Source of the DNA: Paraktedonobacter sp039923935
Lineage (GTDB): Bacteria > Chloroflexota > Ktedonobacteria > Ktedonobacterales > Ktedonobacteraceae
NCBI GenBank assembly: GCA_039923935.1
Contig: JBDTBU010000315.1
Location: forward strand, 1 to 21,545
Direction of reading: 5' to 3'
DNA length: 21,545 nt
Part shown: positions 7,439 to 14,398 of the stretch, one piece after another
How the letters are laid out: each line of letters opens with the position of its first letter
How positions within the stretch are numbered: the stretch's first letter is position 1
Made by a program: the position numbers and the translations under genes
The notes under the pieces: model-generated
Database searches by the model: none
What the model was told of the DNA's origin: nothing
Seen by the model: only the letters and a program-made list of their open reading frames with translations

Positions 7439-9901
7439 ATGAGTGAACAAACCGAACATTCAGCACAGACACCGCATCCTGCTCAGGATGACCGAAACGC
7501 TAACTCGCTACCCGGCGAGGAGATTACCAGCCAACAATCTATCGACCATGCGCCAGCGCCGCATCAACCCGCAGAGGAGCACACGGCGGCCCCAATCGAG
7601 CCAGCCAACCAGCCAGCACCAGAGAGCAGTGCGCCCCCCATCGAGCAGGTCAACCAACCAGCACAGCAAGATGAGCTGGTGCAGGAAATCGAGGTCGGTG
7701 AGACCACTGTGGCTATTCCTATTATAGTTACCGCCGAGACGATCCAGGTGCCCGCTCTGCACCCTGCTGAAGAAGAGGCCACCCTCGTTGCAGCCGCCGC
7801 GTCTACAGCAACTGCGGCTTCCTCAGCCGCGTCAGGACATGCTCCTACGCCAACGCACGTTCCAACGGGTACACCTCCTGCACAGGTCGCCGCTAGTCAA
7901 GTTCCAGCGGCTCAACAGGCGACGCCCAAGCCGTTTATTTCGCTTGAGGATCTTGTGGAACTGCAACTGGCGGGAGAGCCACAGGTTTCTCCGGACGGTC
8001 TGCTGATCGCGTATACGGTGATGCAGAGCGCAACAGCCCGCACGAGTATCTGGCTGGTGCCAACGGTTCCAGCGACGAACGGCAAGGGCCAACAGCCGCG
8101 CCAAGTGACAGTCGATGAGTTCAACGCGACGATGCCACGCTGGTCGCCAGATGGGCGCACACTGGCCTTTGTGAGTGACCGAGCTGGCTCACCACAGATC
8201 TATCTGTTGCCCCTCAACGGCGGTGAGGCTCGCCAAGTCAGCTCCCTGGCACAACCTGTGGCGGACTTTAGTTGGCGACCCGATAGTAAAGCGTTGCTGG
8301 CTCAAAGCGCCTGGAAAATCGAGGATGAGCAGGACGAAGCGGAAGATGAGAATGTCGTGCAGGTGTGGACGCGCTTGGACGAAACGTGGGATGGTCTTGG
8401 CTATAAGCAGGGTCGCCACCAACAACTCTGGTTGCTTGATCTGGAGAACGCTCAACCAGCCACACGCCTGACCTTCGAGCCGATAGATCATACGCAAGCC
8501 TGTTGGTCGCCCGATAGCAAGGAAATCGCCCTCTGCGTGAATCGCCGTACAGCACCCGATCTCAGCGTAAGCGCGGCTCTATGGGTGCTCACGCTCAGTT
8601 CTGGCCGCATGCGTCGTCTGACTCCCAGTGAAGGACTAGCCATGCAGCCAGCGTGGTCGCCCGATGGACATGTGTTGGCTTTCTACTACGCCACCAACCA
8701 GACCGAGACGGCAAATATCGTACCCTGGATTGTCAACGCAGATGGGCAGAGTGCCCCGCGCCCAGCTACAGCGGGTTCACAGAACTCCACCAGCCTTGAA
8801 TTCATCGTTGATAATCTGCATTTCTCTTCACTCAGCCGCCCTTGCTGGTATCCCGACAACACTTCGTTGCTGGTGACAGCTCAGACACGCGGTCAGGTCC
8901 ATCTCAACCGCTTGTATATCAACACGAATCACGAGGAGCCGTTAACCACTGGCAATGGCTGCTATCTCAGCCCACATATGAGCGCGAATGGACGCACGAT
9001 TGCTGCACTGCGCACAGACTGGTTTACACCTGGCGATATCTGGGCCATGGCCGGCAATGGCGCGAACCGCCGCCGTATGAGTGCTGTCAACGACGCATTA
9101 TTACGCACTCGTCAGGTGATTCGCCCCAAGAAGGTGAGCTGGCGCAGCTTCGATAATCTCGAAATCGAGGGCTGGCTCTATCTACCACCGCTACAACCGG
9201 GCGAACGTGTGCCACTGGTATTGGATGTGCATGGCGGTCCCACGTTGGCCTGGGGCGAGAGCTATGTGCACGATTTCCAGGTTCTAGCGGGCATGGGCTA
9301 TGCCGTGCTGGCTGCGAACCCGCGTGGTAGCGCAGGTTATGGCGAGGAGTTCTGTCGCAAGATTATCAACGATTGGGGCGGCGACGATTTCCGCGACCTG
9401 ATGGCTGGCGTGGATCATGTCATCGCCACTGAACCAGTTGACGGGGCACGCCTAGCCATCACTGGCATGAGCTATGGCGGCTATATGACCTGCTGGGCCA
9501 TCACCCAAACGCGCCGCTTCAAAGCAGCCGTAGCACGCAATTCGGTGACTTCTCTGCTAACCTGCGGCCTGCTCTCGGACCAATGGATCTGGTTCGACCT
9601 GATGATCGGCACCAAGGATGCGGATCAAGACCCTGAGACGCTACGCCGCAGTTGCTCGCCGATGACCTTCGCCGACGCGATCACCACGCCGTTACTACTG
9701 ATCCATTCCGCCGAAGATCTGCGCTGCCCGACCAATGAGTCGAAGCAGCTTTTCAACACGCTGCGCCATCGCCAGCATACGGTTGAGCTAGCGATCTATC
9801 CAGGCGTAAGTCACCTGCTGGACTTCCCCGGCTATGGCTCGCCCAAACAACGCGTAGACCGCTTACGCAGAACCATCGCATGGTTCAGAAAATACGTGTA
9901 A
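7439..9901 (+). CDS. S9-family serine peptidase (prolyl oligopeptidase/acylaminoacyl-peptidase type) with long disordered N-terminus
   Basis: Serine peptidase of 820 residues predicted to cleave short peptides, acting after acyl-amino acid or proline-type residues. Three parts are visible. Residues 1-165 are low-complexity Ala/Pro/Gln/Glu-rich. Residues about 170-560 form a TolB/WD40-like propeller with repeated WSPDG/SPDSK motifs (for example PRWSPDGRTLAFVSDRAG). The C-terminal alpha/beta-hydrolase has catalytic S678 in GMSYGGYMT, D760 in HSAEDLRCP and H792 in GVSHLLDFPG, with normal family spacing. No signal peptide or membrane helix is seen, so it is probably cytosolic. The ATG follows GGAGG with 11-nt spacing. 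The propeller plus hydrolase is of normal length (about 650); the N-terminal 165 residues are extra. Confidence 0.95.
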   Translation: MSEQTEHSAQTPHPAQDDRNANSLPGEEITSQQSIDHAPAPHQPAEEHTAAPIEPANQPAPESSAPPIEQVNQPAQQDELVQEIEVGETTVAIPIIVTAETIQVPALHPAEEEATLVAAAASTATAASSAASGHAPTPTHVPTGTPPAQVAASQVPAAQQATPKPFISLEDLVELQLAGEPQVSPDGLLIAYTVMQSATARTSIWLVPTVPATNGKGQQPRQVTVDEFNATMPRWSPDGRTLAFVSDRAGSPQIYLLPLNGGEARQVSSLAQPVADFSWRPDSKALLAQSAWKIEDEQDEAEDENVVQVWTRLDETWDGLGYKQGRHQQLWLLDLENAQPATRLTFEPIDHTQACWSPDSKEIALCVNRRTAPDLSVSAALWVLTLSSGRMRRLTPSEGLAMQPAWSPDGHVLAFYYATNQTETANIVPWIVNADGQSAPRPATAGSQNSTSLEFIVDNLHFSSLSRPCWYPDNTSLLVTAQTRGQVHLNRLYINTNHEEPLTTGNGCYLSPHMSANGRTIAALRTDWFTPGDIWAMAGNGANRRRMSAVNDALLRTRQVIRPKKVSWRSFDNLEIEGWLYLPPLQPGERVPLVLDVHGGPTLAWGESYVHDFQVLAGMGYAVLAANPRGSAGYGEEFCRKIINDWGGDDFRDLMAGVDHVIATEPVDGARLAITGMSYGGYMTCWAITQTRRFKAAVARNSVTSLLTCGLLSDQWIWFDLMIGTKDADQDPETLRRSCSPMTFADAITTPLLLIHSAEDLRCPTNESKQLFNTLRHRQHTVELAIYPGVSHLLDFPGYGSPKQRVDRLRRTIAWFRKYV

Positions 9902-9920
9902 ATCGCGTAATGCGTCACAT

Positions 9921-9962
9921 GCCCAACTGGAACTCGCTTCTAAGAAACAGTTCCAGTTGGGC
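9921..9962 (+). terminator. Perfect 14-bp hairpin after the S9 peptidase gene
   Basis: GCCCAACTGGAACT (9921-9934) pairs perfectly with AGTTCCAGTTGGGC (9949-9962) around a 14-nt loop, 20 nt after the stop. There is no T-run, and the next gene's ribosome site starts 14 nt later, so it may be a partial terminator or an mRNA-stability element rather than a full stop. Confidence 0.6.
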
Positions 9963-9988
9963 GTTAGGGATCAATAGGAGAACATTGC

Positions 9989-10540
9989 ATGAAGCAACTC
10001 CATCTTGGGTCACTCGCAGGCGCAAAAATTATCGTCCTGCCAGTGGCATTTCTCGCGGCTCTGCTGCTCTGGATTCTCTTTAGCGCCATTGCCTTCGCAG
10101 CCCTGCATATGTCGCTTGGCTTGGCCGTGATAGTCGGGCTGGTCGCGATGCTGCTGCACTGGTTATCTGAGGTGGTGCACCATCTTGGGCACGCTATCGC
10201 AGCAAAACGCACAGGCTACCCGATGCAGTCCATCGTCCTCGGCGGTATCCAGGGCTACCTAGCGCTTTCATCCTACCCGGCAGACGAGCCAAAGCTACCA
10301 GATTCGCTTCATATACGCCGCGCCGTAGGTGGCCCCATCGCCAGCCTGCTCTTTACACTTATTTTTGGCGTCTGTGTGCTACTTGTGCCGAAACCTTTCT
10401 GGTGGGTCGCAATTCTGCTCTTCATCGAAAATCTGATCTTTACAGTCCAGCTTTTTATCCCCTTAGGCAAGCTGTTGGACAACGACGGCAATACGCTGTA
10501 CCGCTGGTTGCGCGGACGCGGAAAAACGGAAGTAGCATAG
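9989..10540 (+). CDS. M50/site-2-protease-like membrane protein with altered metal motif
   Basis: A 183-residue integral membrane protein with hydrophobic segments at about 12-38, 42-58, 113-133 and 137-160. Site-2-protease (M50) layout is visible: VVHHLGHAIAAKRTGYP (63-79) where the family has HExGHA, a VGGPIASLLF segment (113-122) like the family's GP-aN motif, and FIPLGKLLDNDG (156-167) matching the NxxP...LDGG motif. The catalytic Glu of HExxH is replaced by His (H64-H65-L-G-H68), so ordinary peptidase activity is doubtful; it may be a non-catalytic homologue or use metal differently. The ATG at 9989 has AGGAG with 8-nt spacing. It follows the peptidase gene, with a hairpin between them. 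Confidence 0.8.
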   Translation: MKQLHLGSLAGAKIIVLPVAFLAALLLWILFSAIAFAALHMSLGLAVIVGLVAMLLHWLSEVVHHLGHAIAAKRTGYPMQSIVLGGIQGYLALSSYPADEPKLPDSLHIRRAVGGPIASLLFTLIFGVCVLLVPKPFWWVAILLFIENLIFTVQLFIPLGKLLDNDGNTLYRWLRGRGKTEVA

Positions 10541-10576
10541 CCATAACCATCCGGCACACATAGCCACACTCAGCAC

Positions 10577-10698
10577 CGGAGACAAGCCGTATGTATTGCA
10601 GGGCTGCTAAGAAGCATATCGTCAAAAATGTGAACAGGCACATATGCAATCATGCCGCAACGGTAATGCAACACATACAGATAACCCGCTTGTCTCCG
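10577..10698 (+). ncRNA. Candidate structured RNA in a gene-free stretch
   Basis: Nested pairing is seen directly. CGGAGACAAGC (10577-10587) pairs with GCTTGTCTCCG (10688-10698), 11 of 11. Just inside, 10589-10600 pairs with 10667-10678, 11 of 12. Further in, GCATAT (10614-10619) can pair with ATATGC (10642-10647) and GTG with CAC. A short AAGTGA/TCACTT hairpin follows near 10711-10730, then a strong terminator at 10767-10805. No ORF covers it with a ribosome site. It could be a stand-alone RNA, a 3' UTR element of the upstream gene, or a palindromic DNA repeat. It does not look like a tRNA or a riboswitch known to me. Confidence 0.4.
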
Positions 10699-10766
10699 TT
10701 CCTATACTGAGAAGTGAGACGTATATCACTTATGCGAAGTAATATACATATGATGTGTCGGTTCGC

Positions 10767-10805
10767 AGAGTAGCAGGTGTATTATTGTACCTGCTACTCT
10801 TTTTT
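10767..10805 (+). terminator. Strong intrinsic terminator
   Basis: AGAGTAGCAGGT (10767-10778) and ACCTGCTACTCT (10789-10800) form a perfect 12-bp stem with a 10-nt loop, followed directly by six T residues. It is the best terminator in the window. It ends whatever is transcribed through 10541-10766, which is long (about 230 nt) for a simple 3' UTR. Confidence 0.9.
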
Positions 10806-10891
10806 ATCTTTTATACCCACTTGCATTTTTCCTACATTCGCACACATCCAACCTGCATCTTATGTCAGATTACTGTCTATGGAATAAGCTA

Positions 10892-11074
10892 AAAACGGCG
10901 AAGCTGTTTTCGGCCCATTTCATATATAGAGCAAAAATTTCTGGCATAGACACAGGACTTGCATCCATTGTGTATACTAGAAACGGTACCGCGTTTTGTA
11001 GCGGAAGCGAGAAAAACGTATCATTGTAGTATGGAAATACTGTCACATTGTAGTGTACCAGGACGGTAACGTCC
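10892..11074 (+). promoter_or_regulatory. Gene-free leader region of the RepA-like ATPase with small hairpins
   Basis: No gene is seen between 10806 and 11099. It holds a small hairpin (AAAACGGC 10892-10899 with GCTGTTTT 10903-10910, one G-U), a TATACT -10-like box at 10973-10978, the 9-mer CATTGTAGT twice about 24 bp apart near 11023 and 11047, and GGACG-GTAA-CGTCC (11061-11074), a 5-bp stem with a GNRA-type tetraloop 25 nt before the ATG. Regulation through the leader is possible but unproven. Confidence 0.35.
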
Positions 11075-11099
11075 CTCTAAAAGTAGAAAGCGAAGCTTT

Positions 11100-11930
11100 A
11101 TGAAGCCCAAAGGTTCCAAGCCCCACACCACCTCGACTGCCTCGACATCTTCTACCAACCTGGATACTGTGCTCCTGCCTGAAATTTTCAGTCTGCAAAC
11201 TCTGCTTCAGCAACTACCTGCTGAACGCGATTGGGTTATTCCTGGTCTATTACCCACCGGCGTCTCGTTGTTGGCCGCGCCCCCACACATCGATAAGGCG
11301 CTACTCGCGAACCAGCTTGGGTTGAGCGTAGCTAGCGGGACACCGTTTCTGGAGCATTTTCCGGTGTGTCAGGGCCATGTGCTCTACCTGGCCTTGGGGG
11401 AAGGATTGCTGAATGTGCGCAGCCGGGCCGCACGCCTGTTGCACGAACAGGAGCAACCGGCCACCTTCGATCTCGCCATGCAATGGTCGCCGTTGCGCCA
11501 AAATGGGCTGGCCGATCTGGAGGACACGATTGCCCTACTGACGAACCCACGCTTGATCGTCATTGATCCTCTAGAGTTTGTGTTACCGTTGCAGACCAAT
11601 CAACCACAAAACTATCGGGTACGCCAGTCAAACGTGCCGTTGCAAGATCTGCATTTCTTTATCCCCTTGCGCGAATTGGCTATGCGCTATAAGCTGGGCA
11701 TTCTACTGCTGCACCACCTGCCCGACGATTGGCCCACAAACCGTCGCGATCCTCTGGCAGGGATGAGTTCCAATGGCCTGACTGCTGCCAGTGCCTGCAA
11801 TCTGCTTCTCACACCCGCACGCGAAGCCGGAACCTGCACGCTACACATAGCAGGCACAGAAGTGGAAGAGCGCCGCCTCACGCTAGAATTCGATGCCAAG
11901 CTGGGTCAATGGAGGTATAGGGAAGCATAG
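11100..11930 (+). CDS. RepA-like RecA-fold ATPase (AAA_25-type) with degenerate Walker A
   Basis: A 276-residue protein resembling hexameric RepA-helicase-like ATPases. Family features: WVIPGLLPTGVSLLAAPP (45-62) before the P-loop, LGLSVASGTPFLEHFPV (73-89), VLYLALGEG (94-102), Walker B LIVIDPLEF (152-160), LLLHHLPDD (202-210) and GMSSNGLTAAS (221-231). The normal GKS/T of Walker A is D65-K66-A67, so the lysine remains but Gly and Ser/Thr are lost; nucleotide hydrolysis is doubtful. The first 25 residues are Ser/Thr-rich. No replication or plasmid genes are adjacent, so a chromosomal role is more likely, but it is unknown. The ribosome site is weak (AGAAAG). Confidence 0.8.
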   Translation: MKPKGSKPHTTSTASTSSTNLDTVLLPEIFSLQTLLQQLPAERDWVIPGLLPTGVSLLAAPPHIDKALLANQLGLSVASGTPFLEHFPVCQGHVLYLALGEGLLNVRSRAARLLHEQEQPATFDLAMQWSPLRQNGLADLEDTIALLTNPRLIVIDPLEFVLPLQTNQPQNYRVRQSNVPLQDLHFFIPLRELAMRYKLGILLLHHLPDDWPTNRRDPLAGMSSNGLTAASACNLLLTPAREAGTCTLHIAGTEVEERRLTLEFDAKLGQWRYREA

Positions 11931-12033
11931 AGGCGTTAAGCACAACAAGTTTGTGAGAAAACATATAACGTACATTATAAAGCGGATACTATAGGTTCGA
12001 GTATATATTGAGTTTTTGTAGGTCAACTTTGCT

Positions 12034-12115
12034 ACACAGAGAGGGAGCCGAAGGCTAGCGCCGACTCTACATGTAAGAGGGACGTGGAGGCAAGCTCCCG
12101 GCTCCCTCTCTGTGT
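12034..12115. repeat. Large inverted repeat with GGCTAGCGCCG core
   Basis: ACACAGAGAGGGAGCCG (12034-12050) and its perfect complement at 12099-12115 form a 17-bp stem enclosing 48 nt. The enclosed part begins with AAGGCTAGCGCCG and can form smaller alternative hairpins, such as GGAG/CTCC at 12087-12098. The core GGCTAGCGCCG occurs again at 14251-14261 in another hairpin, so this is probably a family of dispersed palindromic repeats, which here may also terminate the upstream gene. The rest of 11931-12249 is AT-rich without a gene. Confidence 0.6.
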
Positions 12116-12249
12116 GCCAAATTACCACTTGGTTTGTGAGCCAGAGCATAGTGTTAATTGAACAGGTATGGTAAGATATATTTTGATAAAGAGAAATTTT
12201 TCGTACGTACTTTACCGTGATAATATTACCGAGAGGAACCTATTTACTC

Positions 12250-13269
12250 ATGCAATGTCAAACTTGCCAGTCCGATTTGCCACCAAATACGACGTTCTGC
12301 ACCAACTGCGGCGCATCAGTCGGATCACCATCGTCACCCAACCAGGGCATCGCTCCCACAATGTTTGCCGCACCACCACAGCAAGGCATCGCTCCCACGA
12401 TGTTCGCGCCAACGCCCAACCAGGGAGTACCCGCGTCATACCCTACACTGCCATCTGAGCCGCAACCCTATACACCGTATCCTTCGACGAACTACGGTGA
12501 GAGTGCACCACCACCACCACCGCTCAATCCCTATACGGTGCCACCAGCACCCTATGGCGCTCCTCAACAGGGCCAGTACAGTGCACCACAGCCACAAGTC
12601 CCCTATGGCGCTCCTCAACAGGGCCAGTATGGTGCGCCACAAGTCCCCTATAGGGGAGATGGCGTACCACAACCGATGTATGTACAGCCACAGAAGCCGA
12701 AGGGCAATCGCGGCTGTCTCATCGCCGTGGTGATTGTGCTCGTACTCTTTGTACTCATTGTTGGTGGAGTTTCTGCTGCTGGCTACTATGTTTACCGTCA
12801 AGCCAGCAATGCAGTTGCTACAGTCGGTTCAAATGTTCAGACAGCAGTGCCGACAATTGACGCATCGTTGTCTGCAACACCAAACACAACGAATACCAGC
12901 AATGCGCCCGATGCCAGCCAGATCGACGCTACCGCTGCCGCGAATATCCCTAGTGCCCAGACCTCTGGGTCGATGGACTCAAATTTCCTGCCAACAGACA
13001 CTAAATCGAACTTTAACACTGGAGATACAATAGATATCACCTTCACGCTAGCAGGTAACGCAGGCTATGCTATAGCGAAGATCTATCTAAATGGTCAGTT
13101 CCATGTGCAAAGTCCTACACCGCTAACCGTGAAGTCTGGCTACACGAATGGCGCTTTCCCATTCACACCCAGCACCGCTGGTCCATATGTGGCAGGTATC
13201 TACTGGTGCACACAAGCCGATTGTAGCGACGCGGCTCTGGCCCAAGTAGTGAATTTCACAGTCTCATAA
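12250..13269 (+). CDS. Zinc-ribbon, Pro/Gln-rich, single-pass membrane protein
   Basis: A protein of 339 residues from the ATG at 12250. Order: N-terminal zinc ribbon with two Cys pairs (MQCQTCQSDLPPNTTFCTNC), then about 130 residues of Pro/Gln/Tyr-rich repeats (GIAPTMFA twice, PYGAPQQGQY twice), one membrane segment at about 155-180 (CLIAVVIVLVLFVLIVGGVS), a Ser/Thr/Asn-rich stalk and a C-terminal domain of about 90 residues that is probably extracellular beta-sandwich, with one Cys pair (WCTQADC). The topology suggests a cytosolic zinc ribbon and an outside domain, perhaps an envelope sensor or binding protein. An upstream GTG (12217) adds 11 codons, but GAGAGG at 12231-12236 favours 12250 despite a long spacing. 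The function is unknown. Confidence 0.85.
   Translation: MQCQTCQSDLPPNTTFCTNCGASVGSPSSPNQGIAPTMFAAPPQQGIAPTMFAPTPNQGVPASYPTLPSEPQPYTPYPSTNYGESAPPPPPLNPYTVPPAPYGAPQQGQYSAPQPQVPYGAPQQGQYGAPQVPYRGDGVPQPMYVQPQKPKGNRGCLIAVVIVLVLFVLIVGGVSAAGYYVYRQASNAVATVGSNVQTAVPTIDASLSATPNTTNTSNAPDASQIDATAAANIPSAQTSGSMDSNFLPTDTKSNFNTGDTIDITFTLAGNAGYAIAKIYLNGQFHVQSPTPLTVKSGYTNGAFPFTPSTAGPYVAGIYWCTQADCSDAALAQVVNFTVS
12550..12629 (+). repeat. 29-bp in-gene direct repeat, 51-bp period
   Basis: An identical 29-nt string occurs at 12550-12578 and 12601-12629, 51 bp (17 codons) apart, encoding PYGAPQQGQY. Exact identity at the DNA level suggests recent duplication and a site where copy number can slip within the Pro/Gln-rich segment. 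Confidence 0.8.
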
Positions 13270-13281
13270 GTACTGTAATGA

Positions 13282-13324
13282 TATGCGGTGTGGAAAATGT
13301 ATTTTTCACACCGCATACCGTTTT
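13282..13324. terminator. Bidirectional intrinsic terminator
   Basis: TATGCGGTGTG (13282-13292) pairs with CACACCGCATA (13307-13317), extended inward by G-U and four A-T pairs to leave a TGTA loop, giving about 16 bp. The A-run and T-run inside the stem, plus TTTT at 13321-13324, suit termination in both directions between the convergent genes ending at 13269 and 13335. Confidence 0.8.
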
Positions 13325-13334
13325 ATAGCATACT

Positions 13335-14138
13335 TCAATCTCGAATAGCAAGCAACTGCAAAATCGCGTTATGCAGTACAGGTGTGGCGGCAGCGACCAG
13401 TGAGAAGCCTTGACGCAGATCTTTAATCGGCACAAGCGGCTGGCCCTGGGCATCGGTCACAAGCCCACCAGCCTCACGCACGATCATAGCGGCAGCCAGA
13501 AACGACTCACCAGTGAGGATCTCGCCAATGTCCACATAGGCATCGTAGGCACCACTGGCTACGTAAACCAGATCCATAGCTGAGGAACCACTACGTCGCG
13601 TACCGGCTGGCAGTGTATCCGTACAGAGCAAGCGTTGGACGGCGCTCGCATCGCGCCGGTCCAGGTTGATGCCCGCCAGACAGTCCTGGTAGCGTGTGAT
13701 CTCGCTTACTTGGCAACGCCGCCCATTGCAATACGCCCCACGTTCACACTCGGCCTGGTAGACGGTACCACTGTAGAGTTCGCCAACCAGCGCCCACTGC
13801 ACATATTCTGGGGTGACAGGCGCGTCGATGGGCAGAACAGCTAAGGAGACGCCAGCACTCAAGATGCCCCGCGCCACATTGGTCGAGCCGTCCACAGGAT
13901 CGACAACGATCCGATAGGCGGGCTGCTCAGATGTGCAGATCAGCGGACGCTCCTCGGTGATGACCTCAAAGCCGTGCCCACTGGCGGTCAATCCCTCGAT
14001 AATCAGATCTTCGGCCTCACGGTCAAACTGCATGGTCGTATGCTCGGACGACTGCTCGAAAATCTGTTGACGATTAAAATGCTCAGAGTGCATGTAGGCC
14101 CGCACCTGACGAAAAAGTTGTTCTAGCAGTTCTAACAT
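13335..14138 (-). CDS. Inositol-monophosphatase-family protein
   Basis: A 267-residue member of the IMPase/FBPase-like phosphatase family, likely acting on a sugar or inositol phosphate. The first metal motif is intact: E62-E63 in VITEERP and DPVDGSTN (80-87). D39 is in the expected N-terminal position. The second motif, normally WDxAAG before IVxEAGG, reads GESFLAAAMIVREAGG (210-225), so the usual Trp-Asp is Glu-Ser and a metal-binding Asp is missing. Activity or substrate may therefore differ. The start at 14138 has only a weak AGG-type ribosome site; GAGAG lies further upstream. It is convergent with the zinc-ribbon gene across the 13282 terminator. Confidence 0.88.
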   Translation of the reverse strand: MLELLEQLFRQVRAYMHSEHFNRQQIFEQSSEHTTMQFDREAEDLIIEGLTASGHGFEVITEERPLICTSEQPAYRIVVDPVDGSTNVARGILSAGVSLAVLPIDAPVTPEYVQWALVGELYSGTVYQAECERGAYCNGRRCQVSEITRYQDCLAGINLDRRDASAVQRLLCTDTLPAGTRRSGSSAMDLVYVASGAYDAYVDIGEILTGESFLAAAMIVREAGGLVTDAQGQPLVPIKDLRQGFSLVAAATPVLHNAILQLLAIRD

Positions 14139-14240
14139 AGTTACCTATACTCTCAACAAGCCTGGCTGGCTCTACCAGGTCTGTAGATATTTTCTGGCGT
14201 GTGTTTTTTGCATTATAGCACGCGGGAAGATTGATGTATC

Positions 14241-14267
14241 GTGCGCCGGAGGCTAGCGCCGGCGCAC
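14241..14267. repeat. Second copy of the GGCTAGCGCCG palindrome
   Basis: GTGCGCCGG (14241-14249) pairs with CCGGCGCAC (14259-14267) around loop AGGCTAGCG. The sequence CCG-R-AGGCTAGCGCCG is shared with 12049-12063. It lies between divergent genes, so it is not in a natural terminator position, which favours a dispersed repeat over a terminator. Confidence 0.6.
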
Positions 14268-14398
14268 AAAACTACCAGGACTATTTCTACACCGCTTGCC
14301 TGTTTTGCGAGTGTATGAGATAATTCCTAGCGTTTCTACAACTTTATTTGCATATTTCTCTGAATGATCTCTCTCAGAACTGTAATCACGAGGTACTC

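Noticed and set aside
10740..10800. Possible tRNA because of a GGTTCG string near 10759
   Set aside because: No acceptor, D or anticodon arms fit around it; the bases belong to the intrinsic terminator.
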